Counted from the stretch's first letter, positions 17,325 through 26,500 are shown. The stretch: DNA of 64,000 bases from Pseudomonas jessenii (GCF_002236115.1 NZ_NIWT01000001.1:682001-746000); one strand, 5' to 3'. Notes: generated from the sequence alone by a model not told the origin. Translations and numbers: made by a program.

Positions 17325-19115
17325 TCAAAAGGCGAAATCGGCCTCGTCCATGGCCATCAGGCAATGGGCTCCGCCCCGCAGGCTTTCGCGGTGGCCACTG
17401 GCACGGGGCAGCACCCGGCGCCAGTAGAAATCCGCCGCTTGCAGCTTGGCCCGATAGAACCCGGGTTCGTCGGTACCAGCATCCAGTGCCGCTTGGGCAC
17501 GCACAGCCGCCTGCAACCACAGCCCGCCCACCAGCACGTAAGCGCTGTACGCCAGGAAGTCCACCGACATGGCGCCGATTTCCTGCACATCACGCCGACA
17601 CGCCTCGACCACCTCGGTACCCAGTTCACGCCACTCGGCGAGACGCTGCTGCATTGCCTCGACCATTTGCCTCAGCGCTGCTTGCGAGCCGGCCGCGTCG
17701 ACATGCACGGCCAGCTCATCGATCAAGGCGCCCAGTTCCGTTGCGCCGTCGCCCAGCACCTTGCGCCGCAGCAGATCCAGCGCCTGGATACCGTTGGTAC
17801 CTTCGTATAGCTGAGTGATGCGGCTGTCACGCATCAACTGCTCCATGCCCCACTCGCGGATGTAACCGTGGCCGCCGTACAACTGAACGCCCAGGCTGGC
17901 GACTTCCTGGCCGACGTCGGTAAAGAAGGCCTTGACGATCGGAATCAGCAGCGCTGCCCGACGACTCGCCTTCTGGCGAGCCTCGGGTTGTGGGTCGCCG
18001 TGTTCGAGGTCCAGTTGCAGTGCGGTGTAGGCCGCGAGCAAGCGGCAGCCTTCGCTCAAGGTTTTTTGCGTCAGCAGCATGCGCCGAACATCGGGGTGCA
18101 CGATGATCGGGTCGGCGCTCTTGTCCGGCGCCACCGGGCCGCTGATGGCCCGCGATTGCAGGCGCTCACGGGCATAAGCGAGGCCACCCTGGAAGGCGGC
18201 CTCGGCGATGCCCAGTCCCTGCAAGCCAACCTGGAAGCGTGCATCGTTCATCATGGTGAACATACAGGCCAGCCCCTGATTCGCTTCACCGATCAACCAG
18301 CCTTGTGCGCCGTCGAAGTTCATCACGCAGGTGGACGCGCCCTTGATGCCCATCTTGTGTTCCAGTGCGCCACAGCTCAGCGAATTGCGCGGCCCCGGAG
18401 TTCCATCGGCAGCGGCAATGAACTTGGGAACCAGGAACAGGCTGATGCCCTTCACCCCGGCCGGTGCATCCGGCAAACGGGCAAGGACCAGATGAACGAT
18501 GTTGGCGGTCAGGTCCTGCTCGCCACCACTGATGAAAATCTTGCTGCCGCTGACCTGATAGCTGCCGTCGGCTTGAGGTTGGGCACGGGTTCGCAGCAGG
18601 GCAAGGTCGGTACCGGCCTGGGGCTCGGTGAGGCACATGGTACCGGACCATTCACCGCTGACCATTTTCTCCAGGTAAGCCTGCTTCAGCACCTCGCTGC
18701 CATGGCGATGCAGAGCCAGTACCGCGCCTTCGGTGAGGCCGGAATAAATGCGAAACGACAATGAGGCGGCCATCAGCATTTCGTGGAAGCTGGCCGAAAT
18801 CAGCTGCGGGAAACCCTGGCCGGCGAACTCCAGCGGTCCGGTCATGCTCGCCCAGCCGTTATCAACGTACTGCCGGTAGGCGTCGCGAAATCCCTGGGGC
18901 GTTGTGACGTGGCCGTCGATCAACTGACAGCCCTGCTCGTCACTGTTGCGGTTCAGCGGCGCGACCACTTCGGCGGCGAAGCGGGCGGCTTCTTCGAGGA
19001 CGCCGTCGATGGTTTCCCGGTCCAGCCCATTGTTCAACCGCGCGCAATGGCCGCTGACATCGAACACTTCGTGCAGCACAAAACGCATGTCGCGCAGGGG
19101 AGCTTGATACTTCAT
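17325..19115 (-). CDS. Acyl-CoA dehydrogenase
   Basis: A 596-residue FAD enzyme that would introduce the trans-2 double bond in an acyl-CoA. It has MCLTEPQAGTDLALLRTRA and GSKIFISGGEQD in the middle domain, and LYGGHGYIREWGMEQLMRDSRITQLYEGTNGIQALDLLRRK in the C-terminal domain, the usual FAD-binding and catalytic region. The extra ~130 residues after this are the C-terminal extension of the long FadE5/DmdC-like subfamily. I start it at MKYQAPLRD (19115). The divergent LysR gene is likely its regulator. Confidence 0.92.
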   Translation of the reverse strand: MKYQAPLRDMRFVLHEVFDVSGHCARLNNGLDRETIDGVLEEAARFAAEVVAPLNRNSDEQGCQLIDGHVTTPQGFRDAYRQYVDNGWASMTGPLEFAGQGFPQLISASFHEMLMAASLSFRIYSGLTEGAVLALHRHGSEVLKQAYLEKMVSGEWSGTMCLTEPQAGTDLALLRTRAQPQADGSYQVSGSKIFISGGEQDLTANIVHLVLARLPDAPAGVKGISLFLVPKFIAAADGTPGPRNSLSCGALEHKMGIKGASTCVMNFDGAQGWLIGEANQGLACMFTMMNDARFQVGLQGLGIAEAAFQGGLAYARERLQSRAISGPVAPDKSADPIIVHPDVRRMLLTQKTLSEGCRLLAAYTALQLDLEHGDPQPEARQKASRRAALLIPIVKAFFTDVGQEVASLGVQLYGGHGYIREWGMEQLMRDSRITQLYEGTNGIQALDLLRRKVLGDGATELGALIDELAVHVDAAGSQAALRQMVEAMQQRLAEWRELGTEVVEACRRDVQEIGAMSVDFLAYSAYVLVGGLWLQAAVRAQAALDAGTDEPGFYRAKLQAADFYWRRVLPRASGHRESLRGGAHCLMAMDEADFAF

Positions 19116-19197
19116 GTCGACCTCATGGGTTGGCGCAGCGGAAAAGATTGCCGTCACCCTAAGCAGGCGCCTACTATTTTTGAAATTTCATTTTCAT

Positions 19198-20115
19198 ATG
19201 CCTGGTATTTGTAATTTGAATTTAAAAAGCTTCGATCTGAATTTGCTCCGCGTCCTCGATATGCTGCTGCGCGAACAGAACGTGTCGCGAGCGGCCGAGC
19301 GCCTGGCCCTCAGCCAGCCCACCGTCAGCAACGCCCTCGCCCGCCTGCGTTCACTGTTCGACGACCCCTTGCTGGTGCGGGTTGGCCGCCACATGCAACC
19401 CACCTCCCGGGCGCTGGCGCTTGAGGGGCCGATTCGCGCGGCCTTGCAACAGATCGAACAGACACTCAATGCCGGGGAAACCTTCGACCCACGCCTGAGC
19501 CAGCAGCAGGTGCGCATCGCCCTGACCGACTTTGTCGAGCAGCTGTGCATGCCGCCCTTGCTGGCACGCCTGGGAGAGCTGGCGCCAAACCTGCGTATCG
19601 ACGTTGCTCACCTGGCCCCCAGCCTTCCTGCCGAGCTGCTGGATCGGGGTGAACTGGACATGGTTCTGGGACGCTTCGAAGAAGTGCCGGCGCGTTTCAC
19701 CCGCCGGGCCTGGCACAGCGAAACCCTGCGGCTGGCCGTGCGCAAGCAGCATCCGCTAGCACACGACACACTCACACTGGATGACTTTCTGGGGCTGCGC
19801 CATCTCTGGGTGAGTGGCGGCCAGTCGCGGGGCATGGTCGACCAATGGCTGGGCAAGCAAGGCCTGTCGCGCAAAATCGTCTACACCACGCCCAACTACC
19901 TGCAGGCGGCGCACCTGGTCGCCCATTCGGACTTGAGCGTCGTCCTGCCGACCCAATTGGCCAATCAATTCGCGCAGTTGCTACCGCTACAGGTGTTCGA
20001 ACTGCCCTTCGACGTCGGCTCGTTCCACCTCGAACTGGTGTATCTGGCGCAACGCCAACATGAGCCGGCGCTGGCGTGGCTGATCGAGCAAATCCTGGCG
20101 GTGCGGCCGGCTTGA
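19198..20115 (+). CDS. LysR-family transcriptional regulator
   Basis: A 305-residue regulator. The N-terminal winged helix is FDLNLLRVLDMLLREQNVSRAAERLALSQPTVSNALARLRSLFDDPLLVR, close to the NodD/LinR/PcpR type. The C-terminal substrate-binding domain follows. Only 82 bp separate it from the divergent acyl-CoA dehydrogenase start, the usual arrangement for a LysR regulator and its target. The start at ATG 19198 follows an AT-rich promoter stretch; a longer in-frame start at 19114 overlaps the neighbour and is unlikely. Confidence 0.88.
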   Translation: MPGICNLNLKSFDLNLLRVLDMLLREQNVSRAAERLALSQPTVSNALARLRSLFDDPLLVRVGRHMQPTSRALALEGPIRAALQQIEQTLNAGETFDPRLSQQQVRIALTDFVEQLCMPPLLARLGELAPNLRIDVAHLAPSLPAELLDRGELDMVLGRFEEVPARFTRRAWHSETLRLAVRKQHPLAHDTLTLDDFLGLRHLWVSGGQSRGMVDQWLGKQGLSRKIVYTTPNYLQAAHLVAHSDLSVVLPTQLANQFAQLLPLQVFELPFDVGSFHLELVYLAQRQHEPALAWLIEQILAVRPA

Positions 20116-20205
20116 ACGGACGCCCGGTATGACGCTTGCCTGAGCCAACGCCAGGGGTTTGCCGAAGTGATTTTTCGGTTGCGCCAGACAACACCAGGAA
20201 CAACG

Positions 20206-21573
20206 TCAAGAGCGACGAATTTCTAACGTGGCGCGTAACCCTCCAGGGCTGCGGTTCTCCAGTTTGATCTGCCCGCCAAAGCGATCGGCAATGGCCTTGA
20301 CGATAGTCAGCCCCAACCCTGCACCCTGATGATTTCCGCTGCTGTAGAAACGCTCGAAAAGCCGTTCACGATCCTGCTCATTGATGCCCGGCCCCTCATC
20401 TTCGACAGTCAGTTCGTAGCTATTTTCCTTTTCGACGAGCCTGACGGTGATCACTCCGTGCCGGGGAGAGAAATTCGCCGCATTGGTCACCAGGTTGTTC
20501 AAGGCAATATCGATCGCAGCGGGGTCGACTCTGGCAAGACTGATGTCGTCCCTGACATCAAAAACCAGCTCGAGCCCCTTGCTCAGTAGCCAGGGCGTCA
20601 ACTGAACCAGGCTATCGCGAACGGTGCTGGCCAGATCAATAGGCACAGGCGCTTTAGTCCCTGCTGTAGGCTCTATACGAGCCATCGTCAGCAATTGGTT
20701 AACCAGTCGGCTGGTACGGTCCACGCCGGCAATCAAGAATTCGAGCGATGCGCGACGATCCGCTTCACTCCCCGCCGCCATCAGGTTTTCAGCGTGGATC
20801 CTGAGCACGGCCAGTGGTGTACGCATTTCGTGGGCGGCGTCGGCGATAAAGCGTCGCTCGCGCCCCATGACGTCCTGAATTTGCGCGAGCATACGATTGA
20901 GGGCGGCCTGCATGGGCTCAAGCTCAGTGGGTAGCGGCGTCAATTGCAAGGGTTCGAGTGAACCGGGATGCCGGGCCCGCAGCGTTGCAGCCATATTGAC
21001 CAGTGGCTTGAGTCCCCAGCCGATGGCCAGCCAGATCATGGCGGCCAGCAACAAGCTCCCCAGGATATTGGGCCACAGTGTGTGGCGTACGATGCGGTCC
21101 ACCAAGTCCATTCGCACGTCTTCCCGTTCGCCCACCCAGATGCGCAGGTTGTTCTGCTTGTCTACAAGCAGGAAGGCACGCCAATGCCGGTTGTTCAGGT
21201 CGACTACATCGCTGAAACCTGGTGTGACCGCGGGTGTGCTGAAGGACGGAGAACTGGCCGTATGTACCAGCACTTCGTTCCTGGCGTTCCAGACCTGAAA
21301 CGCAATTTTCGTTTCATACGGATGCCCCTCGCCCCCGGGCGTCGCCTCGTTCAGGGCCTGGTTGAAAGCCTTGTACAGATCCGCGTGTTCCTTGCTCACC
21401 ATGGGCATACGCATGACGCCTTGTAGCAGGCGAGCGTTCTGGGCCAGATGGGCATCATAGACTTCGGCGATTTCGTGGTTGCTGTCGTGCAGATTCAACA
21501 CACTGATCACGGCCAGGCCAGCGAGCATCAGGCCGATGATCAGGACCAGGGTCCGACGCCGGATAGAGCTCAT
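20206..21573 (-). CDS. Sensor histidine kinase (QseC/PmrB-like)
   Basis: A 455-residue inner-membrane kinase. It has an N-terminal membrane span, a periplasmic 2CSK_N-type sensor region (~30-165), a second span (LWPNILGSLLLAAMIWLAIG) and a HAMP-like linker. The H-box is RRFIADAAHEMRTPLAVLRIH, followed by the ATPase boxes NNLVTNAANFS, DEGPGI and GAGLGLTIVKAI. Its start overlaps the stop of the response regulator by four bases. Last gene of a seven-gene operon that also encodes probable biosynthetic enzymes. Confidence 0.93.
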   Translation of the reverse strand: MSSIRRRTLVLIIGLMLAGLAVISVLNLHDSNHEIAEVYDAHLAQNARLLQGVMRMPMVSKEHADLYKAFNQALNEATPGGEGHPYETKIAFQVWNARNEVLVHTASSPSFSTPAVTPGFSDVVDLNNRHWRAFLLVDKQNNLRIWVGEREDVRMDLVDRIVRHTLWPNILGSLLLAAMIWLAIGWGLKPLVNMAATLRARHPGSLEPLQLTPLPTELEPMQAALNRMLAQIQDVMGRERRFIADAAHEMRTPLAVLRIHAENLMAAGSEADRRASLEFLIAGVDRTSRLVNQLLTMARIEPTAGTKAPVPIDLASTVRDSLVQLTPWLLSKGLELVFDVRDDISLARVDPAAIDIALNNLVTNAANFSPRHGVITVRLVEKENSYELTVEDEGPGINEQDRERLFERFYSSGNHQGAGLGLTIVKAIADRFGGQIKLENRSPGGLRATLEIRRS

Positions 21574-22232
21574 CGACGCTCCTCCACCAAGTAGCCGATA
21601 CCACGGACGGTGCGGATCAGATCGGTGGAGAACTTCTTGCGCAGGTGATGGATGTGCACTTCCAGGGTGTTGCTTTCGGCCTCCTCGTTCCAGCCGTACA
21701 GCAACTGCATCAGATGATCGCGAGTCATTACCCGACCCGGTGGCGAGAGCAGTTCGTGGAGCAACTGGTATTCCTTAGGTGTCAGGGCTACTGGCTCGCC
21801 TTTGTAGCTGACTTGCTGGGTGCCGGGGTTCAGGCTGATACCTGCGTGCTCGATCAGCGATTGTCCACGCCCGGCACTGCGACGAAGCAACGCACGTATG
21901 CGCGCCTTCAATTCTGCCAGGTCGAAAGGCTTGATCAGGTAGTCATCGGCGCCGGCATCCAGACCGGCGATACGGTCTTCGGTGGCATCGCGCGCGGTCA
22001 GGATCAACACCGGCAGATTGGAACCGCTGTCACGCAAGCGCCTGAGCACTTCGAGACCGTCCATGCGTGGCAGGCCAAGGTCGAGCACCGCCAGATCGAA
22101 GATTTCACTGCGCAGCGAGTGCAAGGCGCTGTTGCCGTCCTGCAACCAGTCGACGGTATAACCTTCCCGGCTGAGGGCCTGATGAATACCCTCGCCGAGC
22201 GCCACGTCATCCTCTATGAGTAATAAGCGCAC
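21570..22232 (-). CDS. OmpR-family response regulator (QseB/PmrA-like)
   Basis: A 220-residue two-domain regulator. The receiver domain has the acidic pair EDD near the start, the phosphorylation site in LAVLDLGLPRMDG and the conserved Lys in DYLIKPFDLAEL. The C-terminal winged helix includes LTPKEYQLLHELL and SNTLEVHIHHLRKKF. It follows the TPR gene by 11 bp and overlaps the kinase gene by 4 bp, so it is part of the same operon. Confidence 0.94.
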   Translation of the reverse strand: MRLLLIEDDVALGEGIHQALSREGYTVDWLQDGNSALHSLRSEIFDLAVLDLGLPRMDGLEVLRRLRDSGSNLPVLILTARDATEDRIAGLDAGADDYLIKPFDLAELKARIRALLRRSAGRGQSLIEHAGISLNPGTQQVSYKGEPVALTPKEYQLLHELLSPPGRVMTRDHLMQLLYGWNEEAESNTLEVHIHHLRKKFSTDLIRTVRGIGYLVEERR

Positions 22233-22243
22233 AGGGTCTCCTG

Positions 22244-22888
22244 TCAGCCGAGTTTCTTGTTCACATCCACCAACAGCGTCTCGATCTCCTTGCGGCGCCC
22301 GACGTCAGCGCTCTCGCGGCCAGGTCGAGGCGCAGCCTGCAAGGCTTTTTGCAGCGCTGCCCTGGCTTCAACATAACGCTTCTGACGGTAGAGGTGATCG
22401 CCCCAGAAGTACAGGCTGTCGATGCCGTTGGGGTTCATTTGCAATGCCAGCTTGAGCAACTGTTCGGCCTTGTCCGAATCGCCGAAACCGATGGGCCAGC
22501 CCGGTACGCGGTCATAGAGGGCCCCCAGACTGGTATAGGCTGAGCCTTGCAGGGCCTTGGGGTCCAGGGTCAAGGCTGTTTCCAGATCGGCTTTCGCATC
22601 CTTGACCTTGCTCAGCGCACCCAGCCCACCCTGTGCGCCCGCCCAGCTACTGGTGACGATGCCAGACCAGATCCAGGCCTCAGCCACCGTTTGGCGCTCC
22701 TGCTTGAAACTCGAAGCCTGAGCGGCCAGCTTTTCAAAAGCCGCGGTCCGTTGCCCCTCGGGCAACTCGTATTGAATGTGCGCCCAGCTTTGCTGGATAC
22801 CGTTGAGGCGTTGCTGGTCGGCGGGGTCCAGCGCCCAGACGCTCTGGCTCATTGCGCCAAGCAGTAGGCAAGCGATGATCTTTCTCAT
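22244..22888 (-). CDS. Secreted TPR-repeat protein
   Basis: A 214-residue periplasmic protein: signal peptide MRKIIACLLLGAMSQSVWA, then about four helical repeats, for example SKVKDAKADLETALTLDPKAL and AEQLLKLALQMNPNGIDSLYFWGDHLYRQKRYVEARAALQKAL. TPR domains usually bind protein partners. Its start overlaps the stop of the SDR gene by four bases. Its place just before the two-component genes hints that it might link the periplasm to signalling, but this is inference. Confidence 0.85.
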   Translation of the reverse strand: MRKIIACLLLGAMSQSVWALDPADQQRLNGIQQSWAHIQYELPEGQRTAAFEKLAAQASSFKQERQTVAEAWIWSGIVTSSWAGAQGGLGALSKVKDAKADLETALTLDPKALQGSAYTSLGALYDRVPGWPIGFGDSDKAEQLLKLALQMNPNGIDSLYFWGDHLYRQKRYVEARAALQKALQAAPRPGRESADVGRRKEIETLLVDVNKKLG

Positions 22889-23694
22889 GGTTTGACATTC
22901 TCCTGGTCGGGTTTCTGGCTCAGGCGGCGGATCAGGGGCAATTGTTTGCGCAACCCACGGTCCACCAGATGGGGCAAAAAGCTGTTCAGGCGTACAAAAA
23001 AACGTTCGGGCCAGCCCAGGTACAAGTCGCGACGGTCACCGGCAATGGCGTGAATCACTGAGGCCGCCACGGCTTGCGGATCGTCGACATTGGTCTTGAG
23101 CGCATCGTTCAGCGCCTGGGCCGCCGGGCTGTTCATGCTGGTACGGGTCGCTCGCGGGGCGACGTAAAGCACACTGACCCGAGTGTCGGCCAGCTCCCGG
23201 CGCAGGGCCTCAGAGAACCCGCGCAGGGCAAACTTGGTGGCGCAGTAACTGGCGTAGCCGGGGTACCCGATGGAGCCATAGGTCGAACCGACGTTTACCA
23301 CCATGGCACTGGCGGCTTGCTTTAGCTGCGGCAACAAAAGTTTTGTCAGGCACATGGGCGCACTGATGTTCACCGCGAGCATCGAATTGATCTCGCTGTC
23401 GTCCAGCTGTTCGAGCATGGCGAAATGATTGACCCCGGCGGCATTGATCAGCAGGTTGATGCCACCGGTGCCCTGGGCCTGCGCCAACACCTGACGGCGG
23501 TCGGAGAGCAACGTCAGGTCCGCACGGACCCAACTCAGGTTACCGGGATAACGCTCAAGCAGCGGCACCAACGGTTCCCGATGCCGAGCCACGGCCAGCA
23601 CCTGGGCACCACTGGCGCACAGTGCGGTGGCAATGGCCAGGCCGATGCCGCCGCTGGCACCGGTCAACACGACGCGAGCTTCAGACAGGCGCAT
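22885..23694 (-). CDS. Short-chain dehydrogenase/reductase
   Basis: A 269-residue SDR. The cofactor site is VVLTGASGGIGLAIA (residues ~8-22), and an Arg at the end of the second strand region (AVARHREPL) suggests NADP(H). NAAGVNH matches the NAG motif and YPGYASYCATKFALRGF gives the catalytic Tyr-x-x-x-Lys with an upstream Ser (VVNVGSTYGS). The C-terminus has a basic region (GLRKQLPLIRRLSQK). The start at 23694 overlaps the upstream gene by 14 bases. It probably carries out a reduction in the pathway encoded by the operon. Confidence 0.9.
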   Translation of the reverse strand: MRLSEARVVLTGASGGIGLAIATALCASGAQVLAVARHREPLVPLLERYPGNLSWVRADLTLLSDRRQVLAQAQGTGGINLLINAAGVNHFAMLEQLDDSEINSMLAVNISAPMCLTKLLLPQLKQAASAMVVNVGSTYGSIGYPGYASYCATKFALRGFSEALRRELADTRVSVLYVAPRATRTSMNSPAAQALNDALKTNVDDPQAVAASVIHAIAGDRRDLYLGWPERFFVRLNSFLPHLVDRGLRKQLPLIRRLSQKPDQENVKP

Positions 23695-24355
23695 GCAGAT
23701 TCTCCCCGTTACGCGGCAAGCCACGAAACATATCGGTGTAGAGCCGGTACACCACTTTGGAGGCGTGAATGACGGCGGCCTGGTCGCCCGGGTCATCCAG
23801 ACGGTTCATCAGTCGACGGTAGGTCTGCATATGTTCGATATCCAGTGAGCCGTGGGAACTGAGGTAGCTGAAGGCGCTTTCCGGCAAGTCCAGGCGCCGG
23901 CGAATGCTGCCGGCGGCGTGTGTGGCCAAGGCGATGCTCGTGCCTTCAAGTACGTTGACCATGCCGAACAGTCCCACCGGATTGTCCCTGGCAATCAGGT
24001 CGTAGAGGAAGCTGACCATCAATTCGATCGGCAATGACGGGCGTCCGTCCCGTACAGCGGCTCTGTCACCGCCGCAGGCTTCAATATCATTGAGTACCCA
24101 TTGTTCGTGGCCGTATTCGTCCTCGATGTATTCACATACCGCTTCGCGCAGCCATTCCAGACGTGATGCCAACCGCGCACCACAGGCCATCATCAACGGC
24201 ACGGTATGGCGCACGTGGTAATAGGCCTGAGCCAGAAAGGCCCGGTAACTTTCCAGGCTGACGTCGCCCTCCAGCGCATCACGGATGATCGGCAGGTTGA
24301 ACAACTCAATGCGTTCTTGCTCAGTGGCTTTTTGCAACGTGTCAAAAAAACTCAT
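23681..24355 (-). CDS. Haem-oxygenase-like iron enzyme (TenA/HDO superfamily)
   Basis: A 224-residue all-helical protein of the iron-containing redox enzyme type. Candidate metal ligands lie where haem-oxygenase-like diiron oxidases carry them: H47 in YYHVRH, E80 and H83 in IEDEYGHEQW, E137 in VNVLEGTS, and H168, D172 and H175 in SSHGSLDIEHM. Known members of this superfamily do oxidative C-C cleavage, desaturation or N-oxygenation. Overlaps its neighbours at both ends. The reaction is not predictable, but the position after an acyl-activating enzyme suggests that an activated or amidated acid is the substrate. Confidence 0.82.
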   Translation of the reverse strand: MSFFDTLQKATEQERIELFNLPIIRDALEGDVSLESYRAFLAQAYYHVRHTVPLMMACGARLASRLEWLREAVCEYIEDEYGHEQWVLNDIEACGGDRAAVRDGRPSLPIELMVSFLYDLIARDNPVGLFGMVNVLEGTSIALATHAAGSIRRRLDLPESAFSYLSSHGSLDIEHMQTYRRLMNRLDDPGDQAAVIHASKVVYRLYTDMFRGLPRNGENLHAPV

Positions 24356-25833
24356 GGTGCGGATTCCTCGGAAAATGCAGATTCGCTCAATTGCCCCCGG
24401 TAGCGTTCGACGATGGCGTCACGGCGGGGCCGGCCATTGGCGGTGAGCAAGCCGTTGGTGGCAGTGAAGGGTTGGTCGAGCCGGCTCCAGTGGTGGACCT
24501 GGGCGTACTCGGGCAAAGCCTCGTTGGCCTGGGCCACGGCGGCGGCCAGTTGTTCGTCGGTGCAGTCCGGGCGATGGGGCCAGAGCAGCGCATGGTTGTG
24601 AGGCATGGCCTCGCCATAGACGAAGGCCTGGGCGACAGGCCCGCGCTGGGTCAATTCGGCTTCCACCCACTCGGGGTTTACGTTGCGCCCGAAACTGGTA
24701 ACGAACTGATGTTTCTTGCGTCCCTTGAGGTAAAGAAAACCCTCGGCGTCGAACTCGCCGAGATCGCCGCTGGGCCACCACTGGGCGGTGTGCGGTGCCT
24801 CTCCCAGATAGCCCAGCAAGGTTGAACCCTTGATCAGCACTTCGCCGTCCTCCGCCAGGCGAATCTCCACATGGGGCAATGGCCGTCCGACACTGCCGGG
24901 GCGCCGTGCTTGTGGGCGATTGAGGCACACGACCGACGCGCATTCCGACAGCCCATAACCTTCATGGACGGGGATGCGCACGCGTTGAGCGCGATGCAGT
25001 AAATCTTCGCTGACCCGGGCGCCGCCCACGGCGGCAAAACGCAGGTGCTGTGGGTCGAAAGCCTTTTGCTCGGCAGCGTTGACCAGCATCAGCAACAACT
25101 GCGGTACCAGAACCAGACTCTGGGGCGATCGGCTGGCCAGGCAACTCAACAATGTCGGCACATCCACACCGCTGGCGCCTTCAATTCCCAGGGTTTTCGG
25201 GCCGGGCAGGCTCAAGGTGGCGCCGGCATACAGTGCAGCGTAACAACCGATGTTCTCCAACAAAATGGCCAGCGGCAGCAGCGCCAAGTGGTGTTGCGGA
25301 TCGGTGGGTTTGCTGGCCAGGTGCAGCTCATGAGCGACCCGCAGAATGCTGTCGGCACTCAAGCACACGCCCTTGGGTGTGCCTGTGGTGCCCGAGGTGA
25401 AGGTCAACTTGGCAGTGCCTTCAAGCATCCGGTTCGGGCCATTGAACGTGCGGTGCCAGAACTCGCCGCACTTCTGATACCCGGTCGCCAGCAGTTCGTC
25501 GTGCAATTGCGGCTCGGCAATGACGAGCTCGGCCTGGCTTTGCTCCAGGCAATGCCTGCGTTGCGCCGGACTGAAAAAAGGCGGCAAGGCTACACAGGTC
25601 AAACCCTCGAACAACGCGGCCAGGTCCCAAAGCAGAGCTTCGACGCCATTGTCCAGCGCCAGGGCGACCACCCTGACCCGTTCATCGCGCAGGCGCTGCT
25701 GACGAAAAATGACCTCGGCATACAGCGTGGCGTAGTCCAGCTTCAGATGATCGCCCCACAACGCAATGGCGTTGGTTTTTTGCTCAGCATGATTACGCAG
25801 GGTCTGTTTGAAGCGCTCCATTTCAGGCGACAT
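24352..25833 (-). CDS. AMP-dependent acyl ligase (ANL superfamily)
   Basis: A 493-residue adenylate-forming enzyme. The phosphate loop is TSGTTGTPKG (~146-155), the second motif YGLSECASV, and the Asp-containing motif WWPSGDLGEFDAEGFLYLKGRKK. The C-terminal A10 loop reads LLTANGRPRRD, so the usual catalytic Lys is Arg468. I place the start at 25833 because it overlaps the upstream gene by only 11 bases; the frame is open to 26001 but that part lies inside the upstream gene. It likely activates a carboxylic acid, passing it to CoA or to an amine. Confidence 0.88.
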   Translation of the reverse strand: MSPEMERFKQTLRNHAEQKTNAIALWGDHLKLDYATLYAEVIFRQQRLRDERVRVVALALDNGVEALLWDLAALFEGLTCVALPPFFSPAQRRHCLEQSQAELVIAEPQLHDELLATGYQKCGEFWHRTFNGPNRMLEGTAKLTFTSGTTGTPKGVCLSADSILRVAHELHLASKPTDPQHHLALLPLAILLENIGCYAALYAGATLSLPGPKTLGIEGASGVDVPTLLSCLASRSPQSLVLVPQLLLMLVNAAEQKAFDPQHLRFAAVGGARVSEDLLHRAQRVRIPVHEGYGLSECASVVCLNRPQARRPGSVGRPLPHVEIRLAEDGEVLIKGSTLLGYLGEAPHTAQWWPSGDLGEFDAEGFLYLKGRKKHQFVTSFGRNVNPEWVEAELTQRGPVAQAFVYGEAMPHNHALLWPHRPDCTDEQLAAAVAQANEALPEYAQVHHWSRLDQPFTATNGLLTANGRPRRDAIVERYRGQLSESAFSEESAP

Positions 25834-26500
25834 GGCAGGCCCCTTCAATAGAGGTCGGCAAGCCCAGGCGACTGAACAGGCCAATGTTGCGCAAATGAAT
25901 GAAACCGGAGCGAACATTGCCGAAATGAACCCACGGTTTGCTTTCGTAGTAACTGCCCCATGCGTGGCGGTCATCGCCCAGACGCGCCGGGTCGGCAGCA
26001 CACAGGGTCACGGGCTTCAAGCCAAGGCGGTGAAAGCTATTGACCAGCCCCAGGTTCCCGGTGAAGGCAACCCATTCCAGCCCCCCCATGGCCAGCAGGT
26101 AGGTCATCGCGATGATGCTCATCCGTGCGCTGCCGGTGTCGCTGGCAGCCAGATTGCCTACCTCTACGATGGCTGAGCGACTTACGGTCTGGTCGGCCGC
26201 GGCACTGATCAGCGGATCGATCGCATCGTCCAGGTAACCTTCCAGGAACAGCGGTCCGCTGCGCGCCAGACGCACGCCAATCACCGCGCAAAGCGCGCCG
26301 GACGCCTCGCTCATGCCAAACAGCTCCGGCATGAAGTGGCGAATATCGGCACCGTGGGCCTTACGAAAGCGTTGCTGGATAAAGGCTTCGAAGGCGCTTC
26401 GTTGCGGGGCGTCCGGCAAGGCCCTGACGAGATACATCTGCTGCGCTTCGGTCAGGCCAAAGTGCAGCGGCAACTGAACGTTCCAGTTGAAATCGGACAT
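25823..26500 (-). CDS. Thermostable-hemolysin family protein (T_hemolysin)
   Basis: A 225-residue protein that matches my memory of the Vibrio delta-VPH 'thermostable hemolysin' family: an N-terminal QRSAFEAFIQQRFRKAHGADIRHFMPELFGM segment, then ALCAVIGVRLARSGPLFLEGYLDD, SAIVEVGNLA and WVAFTGN. There is no signal peptide. The middle looks like an acyltransferase-type (GNAT/LuxI-like) core, so an enzymatic role is more likely than haemolysis. The ATG at 26500 is favoured over 26509 because GGAG directly abuts the latter. First gene of the operon. Confidence 0.8.
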   Translation of the reverse strand: MSDFNWNVQLPLHFGLTEAQQMYLVRALPDAPQRSAFEAFIQQRFRKAHGADIRHFMPELFGMSEASGALCAVIGVRLARSGPLFLEGYLDDAIDPLISAAADQTVSRSAIVEVGNLAASDTGSARMSIIAMTYLLAMGGLEWVAFTGNLGLVNSFHRLGLKPVTLCAADPARLGDDRHAWGSYYESKPWVHFGNVRSGFIHLRNIGLFSRLGLPTSIEGACHVA

